DNA of 64,000 bases, from NCBI GenBank assembly GCA_037178975.1, contig JASJZH010000003.1, positions 3,658,001 through 3,722,000 on the forward strand, read 5' to 3'. The DNA is from Oscheius tipulae. Taxonomy: Eukaryota; Nematoda; Chromadorea; Rhabditida; Rhabditidae. Positions 47,001 through 61,555 of the stretch are shown here, piece after piece (position 1 is the stretch's first letter; each line of letters begins with the position of its first letter). Made by a program: the position numbers and the translations under genes. Below the pieces are notes generated by a model that made no database searches, had not been told where the DNA came from, and worked only from the letters and a program-made list of their open reading frames with translations.

Positions 47001-48814
47001 ATGGTCGCCTACTTCTTTTGGGTCGAAACGAGGTAGAGCACGAATGGAAGCTCGAACATACCGTTTCAGATCTGTGAGCAGAGCCCAACCTGTTATTTGA
47101 TCTCACTGTTCCAAAAGAAGAACTGGTCAAGAGTACAATCTGTTTTGAATGAGAATTCTATTGACCCGGCCGTTCTTCGTCATGAGGTTCTTGAAGTGAT
47201 AGAAATGACATCGGATTGGTTTCTCAACAAGAATCTACGAAAGGAGTTTGACCGTTTACCAGGTGATACTGATAGTATTGAAGCTGACTAAAAATATTTA
47301 GAAGAATCACAGTTATATCTGCACTCTATATCTTGGACGCATTCTCTTTGGTCGAGCATTCCATACGTTCGGAACAAGATTTATCAAGGAGAAACTGATC
47401 TCTTAACTGACGATTTGCCCCTATTGGACAAGATAGTCTGTGCGGTGCTGTCCGAACAGACGGAGCTCGTCCCTATGTGGTTTGAGGAGCTGTTGGTCAT
47501 CATGAGAGGCTCATCATTCTCACCGTTTGAATGGCTGGATCAAAGGAAAAACGTCCTCCTGGCTGCAGCTTTTGTAGCCTTGGCCGAGAAGGATTCTCTC
47601 TCGCAAATTTGGATTCTCGAAAGAACCAAATGGGAATTGGACAAGCATTTGTTAGGGAGTCATGGTCTCCCATCTCCCAGTCAAGTTTCGTCTCTTCTCT
47701 TCACAGAAAAGTACAATTATGTGTACTCATTGGAGGATGTCGATCTAATGTGGATTAGGGAAAAAGACGGACTACACTTGTACATGGCCCATCTCAGTAC
47801 TTCTCCTATCTTCCATGTTCATCTCTTGGCAAAACGGCTACGCCATATGGGTGTGAAAAACTTGGAAAGTGACAGACTGAATGGTCTCTTGGTGTCTAAC
47901 AGTCGACCATGTTTCCAAGTGGATCGAATCGTACCATGGATCAGAGAGACTACTATTAGTAAGAGGTAGGATACACGCCGATCAGTCGATTTCAGTTTTT
48001 TTCAAAATTTCAGACCATACCGTAGCATATGGATGCTCACATTAAGCACTCTCATGTTCCGTAGTTCTGTCCAATGTTTCCAACAAAAACGTATCCAAAA
48101 CCTCGAGAAGTTTTCTTTATCCCATGTTGTTGTCCTCGACCCGGATCTGGCCCCCGGCCATCACGAGGTTCTGTCCACGGATGCAGCTCCAGACGTCGTT
48201 CTTTCTACAGGCATTGTCTCTTCTCATCATTCCTATTTGATTTTCAGGTCCTCTTCGTTTCGAACTCATTACAGCATTTTTCCTCCTGGGTACAAAAGCC
48301 GTAATTGAGGTGGAAAATGCTCAACAAGTCGCCATTCAAATATTTGTTGACCAGCTTCGGATGGGTGATTCTGTCAGAGTCTGTGCCTCTCATCTAAAGT
48401 GCCAAATCTATGGAGATGGCGATTTTCGGATCGAGAGCGACGCTACTCTCTGTAAGCTTCGTCGAATTATCAAAGACGATCCGGACTCTTTCCTTCTTTT
48501 GGCTAGATCGTGGAAGCAAGAGGAACCATGGAGTATCCTTGGAAGGTTTGCCACTGAAGAAAGAAGGGAAAGAGAAAGGTTTCAGCGGGCTGCTTACTCT
48601 TTCGCCAAAGGAAATGTCGCTTCTCCTGCCGCTGTTAGATGAATATCCAACTGACCTAGTCAATGAACTGTACTACCTCACCGAACCAGAAGGACAGTGG
48701 GCAAATTTGTCCCAAGTTGAGGTGAAGGAACAGTGGGCAAGACTATATGCTGGTGAGCTTCAATAAAGCACACTACGGTAATATGTTTCAGATCATTTGT
48801 TCTTGCTCGAATAG
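44074..48814 (+). CDS. Large TPR-repeat protein, TTC28-like, with degenerate CHAT-like C-terminus
   Basis: Start MDLEEVVLKAGTAYSEGRYE opens an N-terminal TPR block (YEDALQ-FYRRAILGHPHNAV, DTAVNLEAKWGKASYRKGEA), followed by many further 34-40 residue repeats: KSSTMACLGAAHFKIENFKR, LEQSLDEAQEDNNIQ, HHQLGSVYETKGEHKMAETH. About 1,300 residues over 15-20 exons. The C-terminal part resembles the CHAT-like end of animal TTC28/Rapsyn-type proteins (VVLDPDLAPGHHEVL, then RFELITAFFLLGTKAVIEVE), but I see no clear His/Cys protease dyad. The reading frame stays open with 37-60 nt introns; the last exon gives RLYADHLFLLE to 48814. TTC28 is linked to midbody/cytokinesis in vertebrates; the role here is inferred. 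Confidence 0.7.
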
Positions 48815-48956
48815 ACTGACAATGTTTATTGAAGACCAGCGATTATGGAGAACAAACTGAGATCGAAATCTACCTTTAGAAAGAGACTGCAAATGAATAT
48901 CATATACTCAAAAAATCGCTGGGATAACATGAGAAATTTACAGAGTTAGGAGAGTT

Positions 48957-50319
48957 TTAATCGTCGGCAGGGCTGGCACTGCGGGAACGATCCTCCTTCT
49001 TCGGAGAAGCCGATGGGGAACTGAAAACAACATGTTTATGGAAAATTGTAAAGAGCCGACCGATCCTTGCTGCGGGAACGACTGTCGCGTTCTTTTCCAT
49101 TTTCCTTTCCACGAGAAGCACTGCGGCTTCGGCTCTTAGAGCGAGAACGACTCTTGCTGCGAGAGGCACTGCGAGAACGAGAGCGGCTTCTGCTACGGCT
49201 GCGTCTTCCCTTGGAACGAGAGCGAGAACGTTCCTTGGAGTCGTCAGTCAGCTTGATTTTGCGACCATTGAGCTCCTCGCCTTGGAGCTTGTCCATGGCT
49301 CTTTCGAGATCGCCACGTGTTTGGAAGCAGACGACACTAAAAAACTGTTTTGGACAAAAAGAACACTGACTTACGCTTCATTTGCACGTTTGTGGGCGTC
49401 GGCGTAGGTAACATCACATCCGGCCTTGCGCATGATGTCTTTCAGATCCTAGAATGTGCTTTGTAGAAGATACGGGCAGTTGAAGTGATGACGGTACTCA
49501 CATTCCGGCACGCCACAGGTTAGAGCACCGAAGTACATCATCGTCATCATCACAAAACAAGAAACAAGTTTCCGGAGTCGACGCGCTTCGAAAGGATCAG
49601 TCAGGCCCATCACAGAGAAAGACCAACAGGTTCACGAGTTAGACCTCAGGATCTCGATCACGCGTCAACGCCCCTCACCAGATTCCTACTACAGCACTTA
49701 TGAATTAATGAATAAAAACAGGATTCAGCTGTTGAATGGATAAAAGCAAATAAGCTTTTATCGGTACTGCGAAAAGTCGTTTTGAAATGAATTTCAGGAT
49801 AACAAGATGTGCACTAACCTGCCAGGAGATTCTGGTCGATAGATTCTCGACGACCATACGATGGCGAGTCTGTACCGGAGGACCATATCTATAAATCAAT
49901 AGTTGGAGAAGAACTAAAGGTTTTCAAACCTATCGCCTCCGCGAGGACGGCCGCCTCTCTCTCCTCCTCCAAATCCACGGCCTCCTCCATATCCGCCTCC
50001 TCCACGACGGTCATCGTGACGATCATCACGAGTGCGCTTAGAGAATTCCAGGGTGACGCGTTCTCCTCCAAGTTCCTTACCATTCAGGTCGTAAATCGCA
50101 TCATCCGCATCGCGAGAGCTTTCAAACTCCTGTAAGTTGGAAAATGGATTACAAAACAAAGATTTTCAATTGTGACATGCAAAATAATTAACTTACGACA
50201 AATCCAAATCCATTCTTCAGAACGATATCTCTAATCCTGCCATATCCACGGAAGAAGTCCTCGACATCTCTCTCAGAAGCTCGGTGAGACAAACGACCAA
50301 TAAAAACGCGTGTGCTCAT
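48957..50319 (-). CDS. Two-RRM SR splicing factor (SRSF4/5/6 type)
   Basis: Start MSTRVFIGRLSHRASERDVE. RRM1 has RNP2 VFIGRL and RNP1 NGFGFVEF; a Gly/Arg hinge (GGGGYGGGRGFGGGERGG) follows; RRM2 opens RMVVENLSTRISWQDLKDIM, with the SR-specific SWQDLKD; then a long RS domain (SRSRSRSASRSKSRSRSKSR) ending SPADD. About 290 residues. Most introns are 40-60 nt, but the one inside RRM2, between SWQ and DLKD, is about 375 nt and contains a candidate poison exon. Closest in layout to C. elegans RSP-1/RSP-2. The 5' flank is shared with the divergent DNAJC1-like gene. Confidence 0.88.
49502..49688 (-). other. Candidate poison cassette exon in SR gene
   Basis: Within the long RRM2 intron, read on the minus strand, a GCTGTAG acceptor precedes 187 nt that end at the donor GTGAGTACC. 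The upstream exon ends in phase 0 (...SWQ), so inclusion would place TAG as the very next codon; the 187-nt length also shifts the frame and other stops follow. Animal SR genes commonly autoregulate through such exons and nonsense-mediated decay. Confidence 0.5.
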
Positions 50320-50653
50320 TGCCTGAAACGAAATAAATTTTAGGCCACAAAGGAGCAGAGCAGATATAGAATATAATTTAAAAAGATATGGACAAAAGCT
50401 GGGTTTTATGATGGGCATAGTTGGTTTTTCTTTTTTAGACAATTTTGGAAGTAGAAATATGAGTAAACAAAATGGTAAATGAGTGAAAGAGCGCAGCGCT
50501 ACCTATTCGATTTTCAAGCATCTGGACGCAGTGGCGCCAAATTTCGTTTGTAAACAGCGCGCGTTGACCCTAATTATAGACAGCGGTTCATTTACCCTAT
50601 TATTTTGCAAATTGGATGGAGTAAGAATTAATCAAACTTTGTTTCAGGATTAG
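50320..50653. promoter_or_regulatory. Divergent promoter of SR and DNAJC1-like genes
   Basis: About 330 bp between two starts. GGCGCCAAAT at 50533-50542 is an E2F-like core (TTTGGCGC on the minus strand); GCGCGCG follows. A TTTCAG acceptor ends 6 nt before the DNAJC1-like ATG. Confidence 0.45.
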
Positions 50654-52322
50654 ATGTTGAAGAGGATACTAGCGTTGCTGTTATGCATAGACGGTACGAG
50701 AGGATCGTGGTCAAGTGAGGAACTCGCATTGTACGACTTGGTAGAAGAGCTCAATGCGAACTTCTACGACTACTTTGGGATATCCAAGGTTAGTTTGGTT
50801 GAAAGATTGAACAGCGACAGACACTCGCAATGTATTAATAGGGTGCATTTCTGGGCTTCCTTTGTCTAATGACCTCGTTACATGCACTCACCTATGGCGG
50901 TCCTGTGGGAGCATAGCCCCTGGTACCATTCTGAGGTTTTTCAGAATGCCACAACAGGAGAAATCAAGAAGGCCTACCGTAAGATGAGCTTGGAATATCA
51001 TCCAGATCGTAACAGAGCAGAAGATGCTGCAGAAAAGTTTAGACAGGTAGGGGAATTTTAATACGTTGCTTCAAGGCATTCGTTTTCAGGTTGTCGCCAT
51101 CTACGACGTTCTGAAATCTACAGAGTTGCGTGAAAAATACAATAATGTTCTTGAGTACGGCCTTCCCGATTGGAGACAGCCAATCTTTTACTACAGGTGA
51201 ACTCTTTTCCCTCTTTTCTACAATTGCGAAGTCCAGACGGATGCGTAAGCTATCTTGGTACGAAGCCGTGGCTGTTCTTCTCTCGATATCCACTCTAGCT
51301 CACTATCTAATGATGTGGGCTTCATACTATGAGAAAAGCCTCGTATTTGCTCAGGTGTCTAGTTTATACATCGCGTTACAATATTCACTTTAGGCTATCA
51401 AAAAATCTAAAAAGAAAAGAAGTGCTGATGAGGAAGAGGCATTACAGAAAGCCTTGGCTGAATATCTACCCAAGCCGAACCGACTGCTTCCTTTCTTATT
51501 ATTCGAAGGTACTTGCTCACTGGCCCATATGACTTACTTCCTCGCAAAAGAAGCTCTTACTCCAAAAGTGATCGAAGAAGAAGTTAGCTAATCGTTTTCC
51601 TCACTATTTTGATGTTTAGGAAGTCAAAGAAGAGAAGAAAATTCGCAAACCGACTGCTCCTCGACAGGAATTCCATTATGAAATGGCAACGGACCTCAGG
51701 GCTGTCAGTGTAAACAGTCCCGAGTTGGAGGAAAAGTACAAGAGAGAAGCAGAAGACATTAAAATGAGTGAGAACTCTATCCAGTGTCAGTATGGTTTCG
51801 TTTTCCAGAACAGACTGGCGCTCAATGGGATTTCGACGAACTTTCTCTTCTTATACGTCTTAGCACAGAGAAGTATCCACCCGGAACTCCAAATCGATGG
51901 GATCTGATGGCGAGACAGTTGGGCAGACTACCAGAAGATGTAACAATAATGGCCGGAAAGCTGAAAAACATGAAACAGGTATGACTCAACTTTTTTTTTC
52001 TTCACAGCTTTTCCTACAGGAGGAATATGCAAAACTTCTACGAGGCCAGCAGTCATCAGCTGTCAACGAATCGTCGGGTACTAATGCGAAGGAGGTCAAA
52101 AATGAAGTGGAATGGCAACAGCACGAGCAAAAACTCTTCGAAGCTGCTTTGCAAAAGTATCCAAAAGGGACAGAAGAAAGGTTACCTTTTTGTTTACTAG
52201 TTATTACTTTTTTCAGGTGGGAGCGGATAGCAGAATCAGTTCCAGGCAAAACAAAAGAACAGTGCATCGCTCGGTTCAAGGAACTAGCCGAACTCATCAA
52301 AAAGAGGAAAGCTGCAACATAA
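50654..52322 (+). CDS. DNAJC1/ERdj1-like J-domain protein with two SANT domains
   Basis: ER membrane Hsp40. Start [17 protein letters not shown] is a signal peptide. J domain [20 protein letters not shown] with the HPD triad in [10 protein letters not shown]; one or two membrane segments ([20 protein letters not shown]); cytosolic Lys/Glu-rich region; first SANT/Myb-like domain [20 protein letters not shown]...WDLMA; second [20 protein letters not shown]...[16 protein letters not shown]. Ends IKKRKAAT. The order J-TM-SANT-SANT matches mammalian DNAJC1, which recruits BiP and contacts ribosomes. The intron after FGISK is longer than usual (about 157 nt). Start supported by TTTCAG 6 nt upstream. 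Confidence 0.88.
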
Positions 52323-52494
52323 TTGATGGACATCATCATTTGCCAAAGAGTGCTTTATCGGGTTTTATTGCGTTTTTAATACAGTTTTTAGTGTTTATGA
52401 AACATGTTGTACAGGAATCCATGCTTCTGTTCTTCTCCCTCGTTAGCTGTCCCGACGTGAGGGTTCTGAATGAGCTTTAGAACAAGCCGAGAGG

Positions 52495-52942
52495 TTATGA
52501 ATGACTCACCCACTGACTATTTTCCGGACCAGGTGCAACACCAGCTGAGCCAGGTGGAGGAGCCTGAAATGAAAAAAAGATTCTTAGTTTATTATCAGAA
52601 TCACATTCGGGAAGATTCTACCAGGGTGACCGGGAATCATTCCGGCTGTTCCAATAGACGGATCATTGGTGTAGTGAGGAATAGTCTCACCAGCAGAACC
52701 CATTGGAGGATTCTGAATTGCGTCTAGTCGTTTTGATTATTCAACATACCATGTTCGGTGTTCTTCCCCAGCCTTGTGGAGGAACTTGACCACCAGACCC
52801 AATCGATGGATCCTGAAACGGACGTTATGAGAGTATACGAATGGAATTACGTTTCCGTAAGGATTGTAGGCTTCGCCAGCTGAACCAATTGGCTGAAATT
52901 ATCATTATATGGGAGAACTACCCCGCTCACCGGCTGAGACAT
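52495..52942 (-). CDS. Small Gly/Pro-rich repeat protein (IGSAG-type repeats)
   Basis: A roughly 100-residue product in five exons joined by 35-45 nt introns: MSQP then PIGSAGEAYNPYGN, DPSIGSGGQVPPQGWGR, NPPMGSAGETIPHYT, NDPSIGTAGMIPGHPG and PPPGSAGVAPGPENSQW. The unit P-x-G-S/T-A/G-G recurs five times, about one per exon. No signal peptide and no cysteines. The last splice site could be shifted (GTGATT or GTAGAA donor), changing a few residues. Family not recognised; the repeat is maintained despite separate exons, which argues for selection at protein level. It is divergent from the carboxylesterase gene, with starts 160 bp apart. Confidence 0.6.
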
Positions 52943-53102
52943 GGCGCAATAACTGACTGTTAGCTGTTTGTTTTCCCGAACAAACAGGATCACACGTGAC
53001 ACAAATAGACGTCAGATTAGAATATTATTGCCATCGCGAGAAGAAAACATACGGTGCTGTGACGTTTTTTATTACAATCAACAAACCGTTTTACTTCGAT
53101 CG

Positions 53103-55001
53103 ATGTCTTCCCCCTCCCGTCAAGTTACCACCACCAATGGTTCAATTACTGGTATTCGACTAAACCAAAAAGGGAATCGAGCAGTCGATGTCTTCTTCAA
53201 TATTCCTTTTGCTCAACCACCCGTGGGCCCTCTTCGTTTCAAGGTAGTCGGTCGGCTTTTTCTTATTCTTTCTTTAGAAACCTGTTCCAGCTGGACCATT
53301 GGAAGGGGACCGAGACTTTAAACACTTCGGGAATATACCGATTCAAAAAAGCTACGGAAAGGACAGTTTGTCTCCTTTTCGAGACGAAGATTGTTTAAAC
53401 TTGAACGTCTTTTCACCAGCTTGGAAACCAGAAAAGAGTGAAAAATTCGCCGTTATTTTCTACATCTTCGGAGGCGGTTTTATGGTCGGCAGTGCTGTAG
53501 ATGTAGGGGCAGAAAACTTGTGTGAACATCTGGTAGGTCTCGATTTGCCATAGAACTGGATTTATAGGTGACAAAAGATGTCGTGGTTGTTACTTGCGGC
53601 TACCGACTAGGATATTTAGGAATGTTCTCGACTGGTGATTCTGTATGTCCTGGGAACAATGTTCTCTGGGACATGACTCTCGCTCTCCAATGGGTAAATG
53701 ATAACATTTCTTTCTTCAACGGCGACCCGAACAACGTGACCGTGATGGGTCATTCTTCCGGAGGAACATCGGCTGACCTTCTCAGTCTCAGCCCTCATTC
53801 CAGAGGTATCATCTCAGTCAACGCAAATCTTTTCTTTTTGGACCTGGTTCATAAAGTGGTGGCGATGGGAGGAAATGGCTGCTGTGAGAGATCTTTCACG
53901 TATGACAACGCTGAAACCTGTCGTCAGTTTGCCACTTCGCTTGGGATTACGCATTCTGGAGATAGCGAAAAGTTCCTTGAAGAGCTTCGACAAGTACCAG
54001 CCGACAAGTTTGGTCTTTTCCTAGGAGACTACCCGAGAGGAATTCCTTTTCTAGGAATCAATATTGATGGGGACTTTTTACCCAAGCACGTATGTCAGAA
54101 ACACAATGGTTAGCAAATCTTTAGCCATCGGAGCTGAGGAAAGAAGCTCCAGTCAAACCGAGAATGTACGGGCAATCCAAAATGGAGTTTCTAGGTTATT
54201 GTAAGTTTCAATCTGAGAATAGTACAGGTTCCTTTCAGTAAAAGAAGATGCCAATTGGGATGATGTCCATGAGGTTGCTAGACGACTGTTCCCAGAAGAA
54301 GATTTCCCTTTGAAGTACGAACAGTTACGGATAGAATATCTCAAGAAGATAAATGAACTCATTGAAGAAGGATATAGTCAAAGACTTGCCATCTGTCAGG
54401 TGGGAACTTTCTTGAAACCATTCCATTTTTTGGATGCAGGCAATGAGTGATACTTACCAAAATGTTGGTACTCAGAAGGCAGTCGTAGAGCTGGTTGAGT
54501 CTGGCAACGAGGTCTATCTCTATCAGGTGGACCATTTCAACAAGCAGACGCTTGGGAAGGCTACCAAGAAATATCTCGAAGGTATGAACTATCATATTCA
54601 TTTGCGTAGATCTCAGAATCCTCTCATTGCTCCGACATCTGCTATGTTTTGGGCAAGAACGTCAGTCTGTCCTTCGATTACGACACCGATGACATGAAGA
54701 TGGTCGATCTCATGACCACCTACTGGACTAACTTTGCTAAATATGGGTTAGTTCACTTTATCCGGCCGCCACAATTATTCAGGAATCCGAATGGAAATCT
54801 TCCTGGCGATAAATGGTCCACGGCTACCAAAGAGAATCCTCAGAAACATTTACGAATCAGTCTCCAGCCCAGGATAAGCGACGTCTTCTTGGTAGGTAGT
54901 CGAGAACAGTAGAAATGCCAGTTCAGAACGGTCGACCCATGTGGATCGTGGAGCAGGAGCGAAAATACAAAGACAAGAAGTTATCTTTGTCCCATTTGTA
55001 A
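53103..55001 (+). CDS. Type-B carboxylesterase/cholinesterase-family hydrolase
   Basis: Alpha/beta hydrolase, probably cytosolic because the N-terminus (MSSPSRQVTTTNGSITGIRL) lacks a signal peptide. FFNIPFAQPPVGPLRFK and EDCLNLNVFSP are the family type-B signatures; IFGGGFMVGS is the oxyanion region; the nucleophile elbow is GHSSGG rather than the usual GESAGG; acidic triad residue probably in QSKMEFLGY; the histidine is restored by splicing a 35-nt intron to give LEESSHCSDICYVLG. Ends KKLSLSHL. About 550 residues, eight or nine exons. GHS-type elbows are common in nematode members. All triad positions appear present. Substrate unknown; xenobiotic or lipid ester hydrolysis is typical. Confidence 0.85.
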
Positions 55002-57249
55002 TATGCCCAATTTAAGCCAAGAGCCGAATAAAGATTGGCTGACAAGTTGTGCCGTTGACAACTCGTAATGCCCGAGAGCAGATTACTCGTGTAGTTATGT
55101 CGCGTGATGCAGCCTCGGTATGAGCGTCACGAAATTAGTTCTCGTCCCTCTTGTTTTCACCTCTTATCGACCACGCCATCCTCTCTTTCTCCCTTCTACC
55201 AACTAATCACAACTCTTCCCAAATGGCCGACACATGCGTCTCTCTCGTCCAAATGTTTATACTGAACAGATTAAACGAGGCTAATTGCTCGAAACATTTC
55301 TGCTTACTGATTCTGAAGTTTCTGATAACTTTGGGGAAGAACTGGCACTGTACTAAGAGATCTAGCAACTTCGTTTCATATAGGTTTTTCAAACACCGAA
55401 TGGTTCCCTGGGAATCTCATGTTAAAGAGCAAACAAGCCTTCAGATTCTACGATTGATTCAAACGCATCCAAAATACCAATTCAAAACTGACACTTGTTC
55501 TTTGTTGTAAGCATAAATTCAGCTAAAAGGGGACAAAAAGAATGTGAAGGGGCTATAATAAGCTCGGCTGTTGCCAGTCGGAGCGAGGGACGACGAGTCG
55601 AAGAGACGCAGACGAACGAGGCGAGCCCCCTCCGGCTTGCCTCGCGTCGATATTTCGCTGCTCCAGGTACTCTTTCCTCTGATTATCACTCTTCTTGTTC
55701 GCATGTCCACTACAAGACAGCCGTCTCACGGATCGCCAGCAGCTGCCACTCTTCCCCTTGCAAACTTTTTGGCTGAACCCCTTGGTGGTGGTGACCAGCT
55801 AAGCAAACAACATGGCAAAAAACTATATTTTCCACATAATCAATTGCTTCTATTTATAGCCTCTTCCCATTGACAGTTTGATAGCTCTCTCTTGGCGAGG
55901 TCCTTTATCCGTTTAGTCGTCTAGTGGATAACGTTGTTAGAGCCCCAAAGTTAGCCGTCAACACGGGTCTCGAAAGGGACTACCTCTCTGATTCGATATA
56001 GTCGGGGCAGGTGCAAACTAGTCATTCTGCTCTCTTTCTCTCTCATCTATCCAACCATTTGTTACATTAACAGCAGTCAATTGCATGGACGTGTGAGTTG
56101 TGGCCGCCTTCCAATTGGACTCATCTGCTCTTCAAGAACCTTTCCATTGATTGCGCTATTTGAAAGCGAGCCGGCCTCCCACAAATGAACTTGCTCGGCA
56201 AGGTCTCCTCACTCGCTCCGAAGCCCCTTCAAATTCATTCCGATCAATTTCTCTTCCCACGGTTAATTATCGGGATAGCATATAATTGGAAAGTATCCAG
56301 TTCAAGAAATGGCAAGAAGAGAACCCTGTTGTGATTATGATTCATAAGTTCCTTTTCTCGCATTTTGTTCGCCTTTCATTAGCGACGCGTTCCAGTCGCC
56401 CGACTCATTTTAGCCTTCTTTCCGGAACATGTCTCACCTCCTGGCGGCCGCCCTGCCAGCCACTGAAACATTCATGGCTCAGTCCTACTGCCTTTGGAGA
56501 GTCAGTCGGTCCGCGCTCAGCCCTAATTAATCTCTTCCCGCTCCTTCATTAGAGAGCTCCTCACCCCCGCTTCGACCGACGTCTCCTCTTGAAATTCCAT
56601 ACCCTTCCCGGCTGTCGTGACACTTATTTGACTATGTCTACAACGAACGCCGTATCTTACACTTTTCGAAGGGGCTTTATGTGGTTGACTGAAGACAGTA
56701 TGGGAATTCTCCGAGAAAAACTTAATCGTATGCGCTGTTAATCCGGATAGTTTATCCTTGATTTCAAGAGTAGAAATTCAGTTTCAAGAGAAGAGAATTT
56801 CGTGGTTTATCCGACAGGTTACTCTTCCACGTGCTCCGACTGCTCTCTTTTCATTTCAACGGCCTGAACCCGCAGTGTTTTGCGTCCCATGTTTGTCTTC
56901 TCATGGCGTCGCATCCCTCTCCCTTTATACCAAATCCTCACTTTTCTCTCGGAATACGGTCCTCATCGATCCTGGCCTCTGATTAGGTCCATCGTGTCTC
57001 TTCTTGCCCATTCACACCGGAAATATCCGACTATTTTTGCTGTTTCTGATGTACTCTCTTCCTCCCTTTTCGCCACATCGATCCTTTTTCCTGTTGAAAG
57101 GTGTGAGGGCGTGTGAAGCCTCTAATGAGACCACTCTCACTTGCTTCCCATCTTAAAACCCACTGTAATGTCGTTTCTATGACGACTCGATCTACACTTT
57201 CTCTTTCATGTCTTGTCCTCATACTGTTGATCATTGCTTGTTGCAGAAG
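55002..57249. other. Long 5' flank of GRK2-like gene, no gene seen
   Basis: About 2.2 kb, pyrimidine-rich on the plus strand in its right half. Open frames are short and compositionally biased. A weak tRNA-like pair of boxes near 55914-55976 was considered and rejected. Probably GRK2 regulatory DNA and 5'UTR exons. Confidence 0.4.
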
Positions 57250-59959
<2,710 letters not shown>

Positions 59960-60276
59960 CGGCTTCTGGGTATTGTACAGCTCCCATAGGATTCACATAT
60001 CCGATATCCCATCTTGTATGTTTATTACGCGTCTTTCTTCCCTCCTCTCATCTCTTTTTATCGCTGAATCCCTTTCTTCTAAGCACTCTCCCGCGTTTGC
60101 TCAGAAATTGTTCTTTTTTTTAAAGTTTGGAAGAGTATTTATGGTTGCGTAGCACATTGTGATTCGATCTCAATTTTACTTTCTCCATGTAGATTTTTGA
60201 ACGTGTTCCAAGTAATAAAGCCTTTTATTTGCGAGAGAAGATATAAATAAAACAAGCTCGGGCTGCAATAAAGTAC

Positions 60277-61555
60277 TCACACACCCAGTTCAGCCAAACG
60301 TTTCTGAAGGTCATTAATCTGTCGGGTCATCGAGTTGAAATCTTCTTTGGACTTGATCTGGAGATCTCGGAGATTTTCTCGATCAGTTGTGACTGCCTTT
60401 TCGACGCTATCTCTCAGTCCAGCCAAGAGAGCGACTCGGTCGGAGAAGTGTTGAGCTAAAACAGTCTAGTACAAATTGAAAATGCTCAACACACCTTGTT
60501 CGTGAAGTCGATGAAGAGCCTGAACCTTTTTGACATTTGCAGGAAGTGCAACACATGCAACATCCCACTTCTTCATGAGAGCGATCAATTCGTTCACTTC
60601 AGATTCAATATCGCTGTGCAAGCCACTTTTGTCCTTTCTTTGTTCGATCTAAATACAACCTGTTTACAAAATAAGAAAAAATCACCTGATCCAACTTGGC
60701 GATCACTTGATTCAGACGAGTCTCAACTCCGTCAACATAGACCGTGTTCAAGGAATCAGCACGCAATCTAAAAACTTTCCTTATGACAAAAAACAACAAT
60801 TCCACTTCAAATCATCAATGGTATCTAGAAGTGATTGTTTGGTTCCGTCATGATTTCCTACGACCGTCTCCAGACGGCGGATTCGCTGCTCCAGAGGAAT
60901 AAGAGACGATTCAGGAGATGTTTTAGCTTGTTTCCCATCTACTGCGACGGTTTTCGTGGAGGTTTTTCCATAAGACTTGCTGGCTTGTGCATCTTTTAAC
61001 TCTTCCAAGAGTTGGAGAACATTGGCGGCAGTAAGCAACGGATCAGCACTTTTATGATCGGTTTTCTGAATCAATCCACTAAACGATTAATCACGAAAAA
61101 AATACCGTCAATTCTTCAGCAAGTTCGTTGATTTCGTAGCTTAGGCGATTGAACTTTTGCTCAGGTGTTTCAGCTTCGGGATAACCTGTAAATGAACATG
61201 GGCTGTAAAGAAAAAGAGTCAACCTCGACCGACAATTTCGAGTACATACGAGGAGCTTCCGTAAGCTGCAAGCCTCTTCTTTGAGATCGAATCCGAGAAA
61301 TCTAAAAGGGTGGAAGTATTTCGCAATAGTAAAAATAACCCACCAGTTCCACGAAGGCTAAGGATCCTGCCGTCAAACTTCTTTTTGGCCGCGTCAATGT
61401 CGATATGCACCTTGAAACATACGTTTACAGATTTACAGAAGATTAACCAGTTCAATTTGAGGGTTCTTCGGCTCTTCTCGAAGGAACACATTGTTCTCCA
61501 CTTCCGGAAGGTCCTCGCTTTCGTAGACTACTTCGATCTGCCGTACCGAGGCCAT
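60277..61555 (-). CDS. dnc-2: Dynactin subunit 2 (p50 dynamitin)
   Basis: Shoulder subunit of dynactin, the dynein cofactor. Start MASVRQIEVVYESEDLPEVE with ENNVFLRE; then KFDGRILSLRGTDFSD, GYPEAETPEQKFNRLSYEIN, a p50 signature; DPLLTAANVLQLLEELKDAQ; LIPLEQRIRRLETVVG; and coiled-coil heptads to the end (MTRQINDLQKRLAELGV). About 330 residues, seven or eight exons. Predicted to be almost all coiled coil after residue 120. It starts 368 bp from the divergent MITD1 gene. Confidence 0.88.

Noticed and set aside
55900-55990. tRNA-like A box (TAGTCGTCTAGTGG) and B-box-like GGGTCTCGAAAG with complementary GTCCTTT/AAGGGAC ends
   Set aside because: Spacing between acceptor arm and D arm is about 7 nt too long, the B box has an insertion and no convincing cloverleaf forms; at most a decayed tRNA-derived fragment.
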